Below, in pieces: positions 17,347-26,726 of a DNA stretch of 64,000 bases. The stretch's first letter is position 1; each line of letters opens with the position of its first letter. The stretch is from JABWBD01 sp040768665 (GTDB taxonomy: Bacteria; Planctomycetota; Planctomycetia; Pirellulales; Thermoguttaceae), in NCBI GenBank assembly GCA_040768665.1, contig JAXGMN010000034.1, positions 80,527 to 144,526 of the forward strand, in the 5' to 3' direction. Below the pieces are notes generated by a model that was not told where the DNA came from, ran no database searches, and saw nothing but the letters and a program-made list of their open reading frames with translations. A program made the position numbers and the translations under genes.

Positions 17347-18279
17347 ATGGATTACCCGGCGTTTGTCGAAGACCAGATCGCCCAGCTTCGCAAGACGATC
17401 GGTGACGGCTTGGCCATCAATGCCCTCAGCGGGGGGGTCGACAGCTCCGTCGTCACCGTCCTGGGCCACCGGGCAATCGGCGACCGGCTCAAGACGGTCT
17501 TCATCGACAGCGCGCTGATGCGCGAAGGCGAACCGCAGAGGGTGGTGCAGACTTTCGCCGACATGGGCATCCCGGTCGACCTCGTCGACGCCCGCGCCCA
17601 GTTCCTCGGCGCCTTGGCCGGCTTGACCGATCCGGAAGCGAAACGCCAGGCGATCACCGACACGTTTTACCAGGGGGTCTTCGGCGACCTGGTCCGCAAG
17701 ACGGGCGCCCGCTTCCTGCTTCACGGCACCATCCTGACCGATATCGAAGAGACCGTGGCCGGCATCAAGCGGCAGCACAATATCCTCAGCCAGCTTGGAA
17801 TCGACCCCGAGAAGGAGTATGGCTACCAGGTCCTCGAGCCCCTGGCGACGCTTCGCAAGGACGGCGTCCGCGAGGTGGCCAAGGTGCTCGGAATGCCGGA
17901 GAGCATCTATGCGAGAATCCCCTTCCCCGGCCCGGCGCTGGCCGCGCGGATCGTCGGCGAGGTGACCGAGGAGCGGCTGGCGACCGTTCGCGCCGCCACG
18001 GCCGTGGTCGAAGAAGAACTGGCCGACAGCGGAGCGTTCCAGTACCTGGCCGTCCTGCTGAACGACTACGCCACCGGAATCCGCGACGGAAAGAGGGAGT
18101 TCGGGCAGATCATCGTCGTACGATGCATCGACAGCGTCGACGCCCGGACCGCCACCGCCGTGGAAATTCCCTGGGCCAAACTCCACCGCATCTGCGATCG
18201 CATCACGTCGATCGCCGGAGTGAACCGCTGTCTCTACGACCTGACCCCCAAGCCGCCCGCCACGGTTGAGTACGTCTGA
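17347..18279 (+). CDS. guaA: GMP synthase, ATP-pyrophosphatase subunit (GATase-less)
   Basis: A 310-aa protein covering only the synthetase half of GMP synthase: XMP + ATP + ammonia to GMP. The N-type ATP-PPase loop SGGVDSS is at residues 28-34. KTVFIDSALMREGE and IPFPGPALAARIVGE follow, and the C-terminal dimerisation domain ends in LTPKPPATVEYV. The usual ~200-residue glutamine amidotransferase domain is absent, so ammonia must come from a separate GATase protein, as in archaeal two-subunit enzymes, or be used directly. The ATG at 17347 has a good ribosome-binding site (aagaggagt). It precedes carB by 80 bp, both being glutamine-amide nucleotide enzymes. Confidence 0.9.
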   Translation: MDYPAFVEDQIAQLRKTIGDGLAINALSGGVDSSVVTVLGHRAIGDRLKTVFIDSALMREGEPQRVVQTFADMGIPVDLVDARAQFLGALAGLTDPEAKRQAITDTFYQGVFGDLVRKTGARFLLHGTILTDIEETVAGIKRQHNILSQLGIDPEKEYGYQVLEPLATLRKDGVREVAKVLGMPESIYARIPFPGPALAARIVGEVTEERLATVRAATAVVEEELADSGAFQYLAVLLNDYATGIRDGKREFGQIIVVRCIDSVDARTATAVEIPWAKLHRICDRITSIAGVNRCLYDLTPKPPATVEYV

Positions 18280-18359
18280 GTCCGATCGGCACCGCCCGCG
18301 ACTCCACCCTGCTGCTGCATTTCCATCGAACCCGTCCGCCCGCCAAGGAGAGTGCCGCC

Positions 18360-21300
18360 GTGCCCAAGCGCGAAGACATCCACAAGGTCCTGATTATCGG
18401 CTCCGGTCCCATCGTGATCGGCCAGGCCGCCGAGTTCGACTATTCGGGGACTCAGGCCTGCAAGGCCCTGCGGAGGCTCGGCTACCGGATCGTGCTGGTC
18501 AATTCCAACCCCGCCACGATCATGACCGACCCCGGCATGGCCGACATCACCTACATCGAACCGCTCACCCGCGAGTCGGTGGCCGAGATTATCGAGCAGG
18601 AAAAGCCCGACGCCCTGCTGCCAAACCTGGGCGGGCAGTCGGGCCTCAATCTCGCATCCCAGTTGGCGGTGACGGGAGTTCTCGCGCAGCACGGGGTGCG
18701 CGTGATCGGGGTCCAGATCGACGCGATCAAACGCGGCGAAGACCGCCAGGCCTTCAAAGACACGATGAACCGGCTGGGTATCGAGATGCCTCGGAGCGAG
18801 ATCGCCACCTCGCTCGAGGAGGCCGAGCGGATCGTCGAGGACATCGGCCTGCCGGCAGTCATTCGCCCCGCGTACACCATGGGCGGAACCGGCGGCGGAC
18901 TGGTCTACAACATGGAAGAATTCCGCACGGTGGTGACGCGAGGGCTGGCGGCGAGCATCGTCAACCAGGTGCTCGTCGAGGAGTCGGTCCTCGGCTGGGA
19001 AGAGCTGGAGCTGGAGGTCGTTCGCGATGCGAAGAACCAGATGATCACCGTCTGCTTCATCGAGAATGTCGATGCCATGGGCGTGCACACCGGCGACTCG
19101 TTCTGCACCGCCCCGATGCTCACGATCGACCCCGAACTGCAGAAGCGGCTCCAGAAGCACTCCTACGACATCGTCGATGCGATCGAAGTGATCGGCGGCA
19201 CCAACATTCAGTTCGCCCACGATCCCAAGACGGGCCGCGTGGTGGTCATCGAGATCAATCCTCGCACGTCGCGCTCCTCCGCACTGGCCTCGAAGGCCAC
19301 CGGCTTCCCGATCGCCTATGTCTCCTCGCTCCTGGCCGGCGGGCTCACGCTCGATGAGCTGCCCTACTGGCGCGAGGGCACGCTGGAAAAGTACACTCCC
19401 TCGGGCGACTACGTGGTGGTTAAGTTCGCTCGCTGGGCCTTCGAAAAGTTCCCCGGCGCCGAGGACAAGCTGGGCACGCAAATGCGCGCGGTCGGCGAGG
19501 TCATGAGCCTCGGCAAGACCTACAAGGAGGCGTTTCAGAAGGCCATCCGCTCGCTCGAGACCAACCGTTACGGCCTGGGCTTCGCCAAGGACTTCCACAA
19601 GAAGTCGCTCGACGAGCTGATGGGGATGCTCGCCGAGCCGACCAGCGAGCGGCAGTTCATCCTCTACGAAGCCCTTCGCAAAGGCGCCGACGTCGAGACG
19701 CTCTTCCAGCGGACCAGCATCAAGCCGTGGTTCCTCCAGCAGATGAAGGAGCTGGTCGAGCTGGAAGAAGAGATCCTCAAGCACCGGGGCGGAAGTCTGC
19801 CCGACGAGCTGCTCATTCGCGCTAAGAAAGACGGCTTCTGCGATCGTTACCTTGCCAGGCTCCTGGGGATTCGCGAGAAAGAGATCCGCCGGCGCCGAAT
19901 CGAACTGGGGGTGGTCGAGGCGTGGCACCCCGTGCCGGTCAGCGGCGTGGAGAACGCGGCCTACTACTATTCCACGTACAACGCACCCGACGTGACCGAG
20001 GTCTCCACCAATCGCAAGGTGATGGTCCTGGGCGGCGGGCCGAATCGGATCGGGCAGGGGATCGAGTTTGACTACTGCTGCGTCCACGCCGCCTTTGCGC
20101 TGCGCGACGAGGGGATCGAGTCGATCATGGTCAACTGCAATCCCGAGACCGTGTCGACCGACTTCGATACCTCCAACAAGCTCTACTTCGAACCGCTCAC
20201 CGTCGAGGACGTGCTGAGCATTCACGAGAAGGAGAAGCCCGAAGGCGTGATCGTCCAGTTCGGCGGGCAGACGCCGCTGAATATCGCGGCGGAACTGGCC
20301 GAGGCGGGCGTCAAGATCCTCGGCACCACGACCGAGGCAATCGATCTGGCGGAAGACCGCGATCGCTTCTGCCGGGCGATGCAGAAGCTCGGCATTCCCC
20401 AACCGCAGTCGGGCATGGCCAGCACCCTCGAGGAAGCTCTGGCAATCGCCAAACAAATCGGCTATCCGCTGATCGTCCGGCCCTCGTTCGTGCTCGGGGG
20501 GCGCGCGATGGAGATCGTCCACGACGAGAGCATGCTCGAGCACTATCTGGAAGTCGCGGTGGATGTTTCGCCCGAGCGGCCTATCCTCATCGACAAGTTC
20601 CTGGAAAACGCCATCGAGGCCGAGGCCGACGCCATCGCCGACGGGGAAGACGCCTTCGTGCCGGCCGTGATGGAGCACATCGAGCTGGCCGGGATCCATT
20701 CGGGCGACTCGGCGTGCGTCATTCCGCCGATCAGCATCCCGGCGAAGCACCTGGAGACGATCCGCGACTACACGCGCAAGATCGCCATGGAACTGAAGGT
20801 GGTCGGGCTGATGAACATCCAGTATGCGATCGCGCGCGACACGGTATACGTTCTTGAAGCGAATCCCCGCGCCAGCCGAACGGTGCCGCTGGTCTCCAAG
20901 GTGTGCAATATCCCGATGGCGAGGCTCGCCACCCAGGTGATGCTGGGCCGGAAACTCTCCGATCTGGGACTCGTCAACCGGCCGATTCCGCACTACGGCG
21001 TCAAGGAGTCGGTCTTCCCGTTCAACATGTACCACGAGGTCGACCCGGTGCTCGGGCCCGAGATGCGGTCGACCGGCGAGGTGTTGGGAATGGCCGACTC
21101 GTTCGGATTGGCCTACTTCAAATCGCAGGACGCGGCCCAGGCGCGGTTGCCCCAGGAAGGTACAGTGCTGATCACCGTGGCAGACCGCGACAAGCAGGCC
21201 GCACTGGAAGTCGCGCGGCGGTTCGCCGAGCTCGGGTTCAAGATCAAGTCGACTGCGGGAACCCAGGCGTTTTTCGCCGAAAACGGCATCCCCGCCGAGC

Positions 21301-21563
21301 CGATCCTCAAAATGACGGAGGGCCGGCCGAACATCACCGACGCGATTACCAACGGGGAGATTCATCTGGTGATCAACACCCCCCGCGGCAAAGCCGGCAA
21401 GGCCGACGACGCCTACATTCGCCAGACGGCGATCCGCCGCAAAGTGCCGTACATCACCACGGTCACTGCCGCAATTGCCGCCGCCAAGGGGATCGCCGCT
21501 TTTCGTGCGGGCCGCGGCAAGGTAAAAAGCTTGCAGAACTACCACGCGGACATCGGCGGGTAG
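18360..21563 (+). CDS. carB: Carbamoyl-phosphate synthase large chain
   Basis: A 1067-aa protein of normal length for CarB, which makes carbamoyl phosphate from bicarbonate, ammonia and two ATP for pyrimidine and arginine synthesis. Duplicated ATP-grasp halves are visible: KVLIIGSGPIVIGQAAEFDY near residue 9, and MVLGGGPNRIGQGIEFDYCC in the second half. The oligomerisation domain lies between them, and the MGS-type allosteric domain is at the end (GFKIKSTAGTQAFFAENG, LVINTPRGKAGK). The start is GTG at 18360, preceded by aaggagag. The small glutaminase subunit CarA is not in the window. The frame is clean throughout. Confidence 0.97.
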   Translation: MPKREDIHKVLIIGSGPIVIGQAAEFDYSGTQACKALRRLGYRIVLVNSNPATIMTDPGMADITYIEPLTRESVAEIIEQEKPDALLPNLGGQSGLNLASQLAVTGVLAQHGVRVIGVQIDAIKRGEDRQAFKDTMNRLGIEMPRSEIATSLEEAERIVEDIGLPAVIRPAYTMGGTGGGLVYNMEEFRTVVTRGLAASIVNQVLVEESVLGWEELELEVVRDAKNQMITVCFIENVDAMGVHTGDSFCTAPMLTIDPELQKRLQKHSYDIVDAIEVIGGTNIQFAHDPKTGRVVVIEINPRTSRSSALASKATGFPIAYVSSLLAGGLTLDELPYWREGTLEKYTPSGDYVVVKFARWAFEKFPGAEDKLGTQMRAVGEVMSLGKTYKEAFQKAIRSLETNRYGLGFAKDFHKKSLDELMGMLAEPTSERQFILYEALRKGADVETLFQRTSIKPWFLQQMKELVELEEEILKHRGGSLPDELLIRAKKDGFCDRYLARLLGIREKEIRRRRIELGVVEAWHPVPVSGVENAAYYYSTYNAPDVTEVSTNRKVMVLGGGPNRIGQGIEFDYCCVHAAFALRDEGIESIMVNCNPETVSTDFDTSNKLYFEPLTVEDVLSIHEKEKPEGVIVQFGGQTPLNIAAELAEAGVKILGTTTEAIDLAEDRDRFCRAMQKLGIPQPQSGMASTLEEALAIAKQIGYPLIVRPSFVLGGRAMEIVHDESMLEHYLEVAVDVSPERPILIDKFLENAIEAEADAIADGEDAFVPAVMEHIELAGIHSGDSACVIPPISIPAKHLETIRDYTRKIAMELKVVGLMNIQYAIARDTVYVLEANPRASRTVPLVSKVCNIPMARLATQVMLGRKLSDLGLVNRPIPHYGVKESVFPFNMYHEVDPVLGPEMRSTGEVLGMADSFGLAYFKSQDAAQARLPQEGTVLITVADRDKQAALEVARRFAELGFKIKSTAGTQAFFAENGIPAEPILKMTEGRPNITDAITNGEIHLVINTPRGKAGKADDAYIRQTAIRRKVPYITTVTAAIAAAKGIAAFRAGRGKVKSLQNYHADIGG

Positions 21564-21743
21564 ACGCTGGCGGTCCCGCGAGGCAATCGGAGCACGGCTG
21601 TGAGCAAGAAAGCCGGCCGCGGGATCACTCCCGGTGCGCGATTTGTCAGCGGCGTGCCGCTCCGGTCGGGAATTTGTCGATTTTCCCCAAGACTGCGTCG
21701 CTCGATGCGAATAGGTGTGTGGACAGGCTTTGTCGACGCCAGG

Positions 21744-21865
21744 GTGGCCGTTCACCGGACGGTCGGGGACGGGTCCATTTTTCGGCCAATTCGCCAATTT
21801 TGGCGTCAAAGCGTTGGCCGAAAACGTGGACCTGCCCCCCTCTCTTCCGCCCCGTGAACGGTTAC
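21744..21865. mobile_element. Palindromic mobile element, copy B
   Basis: A ~122-bp copy of the element at 16219-16341. The right end is intact (ccccgtgaacggttac) while the left end carries substitutions (gtggccgttcaccgg). It sits between carB and the ABC transporter genes. I see no clear 9-bp target duplication, so it may be an older insertion. Its long hairpin could also influence transcript ends here. Confidence 0.75.
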
Positions 21866-21944
21866 GCGTGGCCGTTGCCAATTGGGTCGGTGACCACTTA
21901 CAGTCTGAGAAACGAACTCGTCCGCCAGCCGCCAGGACCTGAAT

Positions 21945-22964
21945 GTGGCACCCGCCATCTACACCGAACACCTGACCAAGATCTACGGCAACCGGTTGAT
22001 CGCGGTCAACGACATGACGCTCACCGTCCCCGAGGGAGCCATCTTCGGCCTGCTTGGCCCGAACGGGGCGGGTAAGACGACCACCCTACGGCTGTTGCTT
22101 GGCCTGCAACGGCCGACCGCGGGCCGGGCGGAGGTGTTTGGCCGACCGTGTGGACCGAACGCTGTTACCGTTCGGCGAATGATCGGGTATCTGCCCACGC
22201 ACCCGAACCTGCCCGGGAATTTGCGCCCGGTCGAATACCTGGACCTGCTCGGGAAGCTCTGCCGGTTGCCTCGCGAGGAGCGGAAGCCGCGGGTCGCTTC
22301 GCTCTTGCGGGCAGTGGGGCTCCTGGGACTTACGGACCAGCGGATTGAGAATCTCTCGACCGGCGAGACCACCCGGCTGGGTATCGCCGCATCGCTCATG
22401 GCCGATCCGCCATTGCTGATCTGGGATGAACCGACCGCCGGGCTCGACCCGGCCGCGCGCCGGTTCACCCTGGACCTTATCCGCGAGATGGGCAAATCCC
22501 GCACGGTGGTGGTCGCGACTCACATTCTCGGCGACATCGACCAGATCTGCGACCACGTGGGGGTGGTGCACGAGGGCCGGATGATTTTTTGCGGAGCGGT
22601 CCGCGACATGAAACGGCGGCTCCGTCGCGACGACTTCAGCCTCGAACTGGAAGGCAACGGCGACGACCTGCAACGGCTGGTCGAACAGGCGAAACTGGTG
22701 GAAGGAGCCGCGGTCCGCATCCTCGATCCCCGAACCTTGGCCGTGGAAGTGAGCGACGGCCGCGCGCGATCGACCGTGCTGGCCGAGTTGCTTCAACTCG
22801 TCGAGCCGAACCATCTCACGCTTCAGGCCGTTCACAGCGGTCAGAACGAAACCGAATACGCCTATCTGCAATTGCTCCAAGAGGAAGAATCGCATGGGTT
22901 CCAGCGATTTGATTTCCACACTCGACACAAGGACCCTGCCGCTGAGAGCCATCCTCCAGCATGA
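21945..22964 (+). CDS. ABC-2 type transporter ATP-binding protein
   Basis: A 339-aa ABC ATPase. The Walker A motif GPNGAGKT (~37-44), signature LSTGE, Walker B LLIWDEPTAGLDP and the H-loop in VVATHILGDI are all intact. A ~100-residue C-terminal extension (YLQLLQEEE near the end) is typical of ABC-2 exporters of the CcmA/NatA kind. I read GTG at 21945 as the start. The adjacent ATG at 21943 is in another frame, and no strong ribosome-binding site is seen. The 3' end overlaps the permease gene by 71 bp, so the two are co-translated. Substrate is unknown. The partner permease is frameshifted, so the transporter may be non-functional. Confidence 0.85.
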   Translation: MAPAIYTEHLTKIYGNRLIAVNDMTLTVPEGAIFGLLGPNGAGKTTTLRLLLGLQRPTAGRAEVFGRPCGPNAVTVRRMIGYLPTHPNLPGNLRPVEYLDLLGKLCRLPREERKPRVASLLRAVGLLGLTDQRIENLSTGETTRLGIAASLMADPPLLIWDEPTAGLDPAARRFTLDLIREMGKSRTVVVATHILGDIDQICDHVGVVHEGRMIFCGAVRDMKRRLRRDDFSLELEGNGDDLQRLVEQAKLVEGAAVRILDPRTLAVEVSDGRARSTVLAELLQLVEPNHLTLQAVHSGQNETEYAYLQLLQEEESHGFQRFDFHTRHKDPAAESHPPA

Positions 22965-23803
22965 CCTCTGGGGACTAACCAAGAGCTGGCTGGTCCGGAT
23001 CTGGTTCGCGGCAACCGTTCTCCTGACGGCACTGGTGATCCTCACCAACTGGCCCAGGGTCCCATCGGCCCCGCTGATAGCGATGGTGCTCTTTCCTTAC
23101 CTGATCTTCCCCTGGTTCCTGGTGGTGATGATGCTCGGCGTGAACCCCACGTCGGGCTCGCGCGCCGACGCGATGGCCGACGGCTTCCTTTGCCGCCCGG
23201 TCACTCGTTACGAGTGTTTGCTCGGCACGTGGCTGGCTCGCGTGCTCTTGGTGTGGGGGGTGTATCTTGCGGTGACCGTGCCGGCCGTGGCAATCATCGC
23301 GTTGGCCAACCGCCCGATCCAGGACGATGGAGTGACGCTCTACGGAGTCATCGCGGCCTTAAGCGTAGTGGCCATTGTCCTGGCCCTGCAAGTCTCCTTG
23401 GCATTCCTGATGGGCACCGTGTTGCGCCGGTCGCTCGTGGCCGTGGTGGTGCTGTTGTTCGCTTGGTACCCGATCAACGCCGTGTTGCACACGTTTTCCC
23501 TGGAAGAGTTCTCGCCGATCAGCCTGAACCAATCCTTGCCGACGCTCTTGCGGCAGCCGTGGCGGGAGGACATCGAGAAGCCGGCCGACAAAGCGGAAGA
23601 CATGGAAGCCTTGGCCCGGCAAGCGGCGCAGTTCTTCAACATGCTTTCGGGGGACGCCGGCGCAGCCGACGGCAAAGCCGGATTTCTACGAGCGGTCGAA
23701 TTACGAGGACTTTTCCCTGTTGCGTGTCCTGCTGGGCTATGGCATCCCGACGCTCCTGAGCATCGGCCTGGCCACCGTCTGTTTCAACGTGCGAGATTTT
23801 TGA
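22894..23803 (+). pseudogene. ABC-2 type permease, frameshifted near the C-terminus
   Basis: A membrane protein with several hydrophobic segments (FAATVLLTALVILT, FPYLIFPWFLVVMMLG, VVAIVLALQVSLAFLMG, LVAVVVLLFAWYPINAV). At ~23670-23680 the frame is lost. The natural C-terminus continues in the next frame as KPDFYERSNYEDFSLL, RVLLGYGIPTLLSIGLAT, ending VCFNVRDF with TGA at 23801-23803. One extra A in ggcaaagcc would explain the shift, so either the gene is newly broken or this is a sequencing indel. The last ~9 codons are also the beginning of the first unit of a tandem repeat array. Partner of the ATPase at 21945-22964. Confidence 0.7.
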
Positions 23804-24905
23804 ATGCGGCCTTGCGGAGATTCACTGGTGGTGTGGCACTGCTTGGAGTTGAATCGACGCACCATCAAGAGCGACCTGGCAACAACTCCAAGCAGTGCTG
23901 CCGCAGCGGGTGGCGCAACGCTCAGCACTGCTTGGGACCACTGCTTGGGATGGTGGCAAGCCGGTTCGGATGGAGACTCGATTCCTCCGACTGGCACAAA
24001 CAACCGTTTGTTTCAACGTGCGATTTTTGAATGCGGCTTGCGAGATTCACTGGTGGTGTGGCTGCTTGGAGTTGAATCGGCGTACCATCAAGGGTGACCG
24101 CTACAGCTCAAGCAGTGCTGCCGCAGCGGGTAGCACAACGCTCAGCACTGCTTGGGACCACTGCCTGGGATGGTGGCAAGCGGTTCGGATGGAGGCTCGA
24201 TTCCATCCCAAGCAGTGGCCCACCAACAACCGTCTGTTTCAACGTGCGAGATTTTTGAATGCAGCCTTGCGGAGATTCACTGGTGGTGTGGCACTGCTTG
24301 GAGTTGAATCGACGCACCATCAAGAGCGACCTGGCAACAACTCCAAGCAGTGCTGCCGCAGCGGGTAGCACAACGCTCAGCACTGCCGTTGGGATGGTGG
24401 CAAGTCGGCTGGATAGAGGCTCGATTCCATCCCAAACAGTGGCACACAAACAACCGTCTGTTTCAACGTGCGAGATTTTTGAATGCGGCCTTGCGGAGAT
24501 TCACTGGTGGTGGGCACTGCTTGGAGTTGAATCGACGTACCATCAAGAGTGATCCGGCTACAACTCCAAGCAGTGCTGCCAGCGGGTGGCGGCACGCTCA
24601 GCACTGCTTGGGATGGTGGCAAGTCGGTTCGGATAGAGGCTCGATTCCATCCCAAACAGTGGCACACAAACAACCGTCTGTTTCAACGTGCAGATTTTGA
24701 ATGCAGCCTTGCGGAGATTCACTGGTGGTGTGGCACTGCTTGGAGTTGAATCGGCGTACCATCAAAAGCGACCTGGCTACAACTCCAAGCAGTGCTGCCG
24801 CAGCGGGTGGCGCAACGCTCAGCACTGCTTGGGACCACTGCTTGGGATGGTGGCAGGCGGGTTCGGATGGAGACTCGATTCCATCCCAAGCAGTGGCACA
24901 CAAAC
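23775..24905 (+). repeat. Five tandem copies of a ~225-bp hairpin-rich unit
   Basis: Units begin with ccgt(c/t)tgtttcaacgtgc at 23775, 24004, 24230, 24454 and 24674, with spacings of 229, 226, 224 and 220; the last unit ends near 24905. A full unit holds two inverted repeats: cactgcttggagttg with caactccaagcagtg (15 bp), and ccactgcttgggatgg with ccatcccaagcagtgg (16 bp). Both arms share the core cactgcttgg. Copies differ by small indels and substitutions, so frames are not conserved and the array is non-coding. The first unit begins inside the last codons of the permease gene; the last ends ~50 bp before the next gene. Confidence 0.85.
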
Positions 24906-24955
24906 ACTTCGGCAAGACTACCTGTCGAAAACCCCCTATGTCCTGGAGAAACGCG

Positions 24956-26704
24956 ATGCATTTAAACCGTAACCTGATCCTGCCGGTCGTCGTAGCGGTC
25001 CTCGTGCCGCACCTTCTGCTTGCAGACGAACCGTTGCCGCCCACCGCCGGGTGGTTGCCCTCAGAGACCGTTGTCTCGATGGAAATATCGGACCCCAAGC
25101 CGCTGTTCGACCGGTTGATGGATCCGAACGCTCTCAAGGCGATCGAGGATTCGCCCGTCTACCAGGAACAGGCGAAGAAGCAAGGAGTGAAGGAATTCCT
25201 GGCGGGCGTCGGCTTTCTCGAAGCGAGCCTTGGTGTTTCATGGCAGGAGGCGGTCCGCAAGCTGGCGGGACGGGGCATTACCGTTGCCGCATGGCCCGAC
25301 AAGAAGTTTGCGATCGTCATCGACGGCGAAGACGCACAACTCCTCTCTCGGCTTCACGAAATCGTAGTCACGATCGCCAAGGGCGAAGCCGCCAAGCAGG
25401 GCAAGCCCGAGCGGGTCGCCTCGGCGGAATACCGCGGGGTGACAGGCTGGACGTTCAACGGCGAGGAGGCCCACGCCATCCTCGGCACCCGCGCGGTCCT
25501 GACCAACAGCTCCAAAACGCTGAAGGAAATGATCGACCTCCGTGAGTCGCAGGGCGGCTCGAGCCTGGCGTCGTCGCCTTCCTACAAGGCCACCGGGAAA
25601 GCGGCCGGCGCCGCCAATGCCGCGGCCTACGTGAACCTCGACGTGCTCAAGCAGCACGGACCGTTTGAAAAGGCGCTGAAAGGTCCCGAAAACCCGCTGT
25701 TGTCGCTGCTGCTGTCCAGCGTGATCGATTCGCTCCGCGAGTCGAATTGGCTGTCGTTGGCTGCCAAAGTCCAGGGAGACACACTCTCGATCGCAACGGC
25801 GACAGACGGCAAGCCGACGGCAAAGATGGTGGCGTTCGCCCGGCCGGGCAGCTCCGATAAGGGCGTACTGCCGTTGCTCGACGTGCCGCGCTCGATCGCT
25901 TCGGTCAGCCTGTACCGCGATCTCCACGGCTTCTATGCGGCCAAGGACGAGCTGTTCCCCGAACGCACCTCCGGGTTGATCTTTTTCGAAAACATGATGG
26001 GCATCTTCTTCAGCGGCCGCGACCTGACGGACGAAGTTCTCGCACAGGCCAAGCCGGTGGTCCGCATTGTCGTGGCCGAACAGGCCTACGATCCGGCGAT
26101 CGGCACGCCTAGGGTGAAGATCCCCGCGTTCGCCGCGGTCTTCCAGATGAAGGACCCCGACAAGTTCATGCCGGTCGCCGAGGAGGGCTGGCAAAAGGCC
26201 CTGGGGCTGGTCAACTTCACGCGCGGCCAACAGGGGCTCGCCGGGCTGATCATGGACCGGCCGGAGCATGCCGGCGTCAAGTACAGCATGGCCGGCTTCT
26301 CCACTGTGGATATCGAGGACAAGACGGCGCTGGAAACCCGCTTCAATTTCCGCCCGGCCCTGGCAAGGGTCGGCGACTATCTCGTCATCAGCTCTACCGA
26401 GGGACTCACGGAAGACCTGATCGACGCGCTCCAGAAGGAATCCGCCGAAAGCCCGAAACCTCTGCCCGGCGTGGACAGCCTTGTGGAAGTCGACGCCGCC
26501 GCGATTGCGTCGATCCTGGAGACGAACCGCGAGCAGTTCGTCCGCAACAGCATGGTCGAGAAAGGAAAGACGCAGGAGGAGGCCGAGGGCGAGGTTGGTG
26601 TGTTGATCGAGATCCTGCGGCGGCTCGGTCAGGCCAGGCTGGAAATCGGCAGCCGCCAGGGGCTCACCCAGGCGGAACTCGAACTGAAGCCGAATCTTCC
26701 GTAG
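24956..26704 (+). CDS. Secreted planctomycete protein of unknown function
   Basis: A 582-aa protein starting at ATG 24956, preceded by ggagaa (24943-24948). An in-frame upstream ATG at 24701 lies inside the tandem repeats and is rejected. The N-terminus is a signal peptide (MHLNRNLILPVVVAVLVPHL, cleavage near LLA-DE). The rest is mixed alpha/beta with no catalytic motif I recognise (WLPSETVVSMEISDPKPLFD, GWTFNGEEAHAILGTRAVL, LPLLDVPRSIASVSLYRDLH). The pattern resembles the DUF3352-type extracytoplasmic proteins common in planctomycetes, though this is only an impression. It precedes DUF1800 and DUF1501 genes with gaps of ~22 bp, so the three probably form an operon. Confidence 0.7.
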   Translation: MHLNRNLILPVVVAVLVPHLLLADEPLPPTAGWLPSETVVSMEISDPKPLFDRLMDPNALKAIEDSPVYQEQAKKQGVKEFLAGVGFLEASLGVSWQEAVRKLAGRGITVAAWPDKKFAIVIDGEDAQLLSRLHEIVVTIAKGEAAKQGKPERVASAEYRGVTGWTFNGEEAHAILGTRAVLTNSSKTLKEMIDLRESQGGSSLASSPSYKATGKAAGAANAAAYVNLDVLKQHGPFEKALKGPENPLLSLLLSSVIDSLRESNWLSLAAKVQGDTLSIATATDGKPTAKMVAFARPGSSDKGVLPLLDVPRSIASVSLYRDLHGFYAAKDELFPERTSGLIFFENMMGIFFSGRDLTDEVLAQAKPVVRIVVAEQAYDPAIGTPRVKIPAFAAVFQMKDPDKFMPVAEEGWQKALGLVNFTRGQQGLAGLIMDRPEHAGVKYSMAGFSTVDIEDKTALETRFNFRPALARVGDYLVISSTEGLTEDLIDALQKESAESPKPLPGVDSLVEVDAAAIASILETNREQFVRNSMVEKGKTQEEAEGEVGVLIEILRRLGQARLEIGSRQGLTQAELELKPNLP

Positions 26705-26726
26705 CCCTTTCGACGGAGCATTTTTC

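Noticed and set aside
18234..21971. A 1245-aa minus-strand open frame opposite carB
   Set aside because: Antisense shadow of a clear, full-length carB in GC-rich DNA; the translation has no domain and is rich in Asp, Arg, His and Leu in the pattern expected from reversed codons.
23804..24700. Open frames reading CCRSGW, FTGGVALLG and similar in the repeat array
   Set aside because: They differ in frame from unit to unit because of indels, so they are not protein repeats.
23775..24905. Possible CRISPR array
   Set aside because: Units are ~225 bp with internal hairpins, there are no short repeats with unique spacers, and no cas genes are near.
24701..24955. Upstream extension of the secreted protein gene to 667 aa
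   Set aside because: The extension is translation of the tandem repeat; the signal peptide and ribosome-binding site fit the ATG at 24956.
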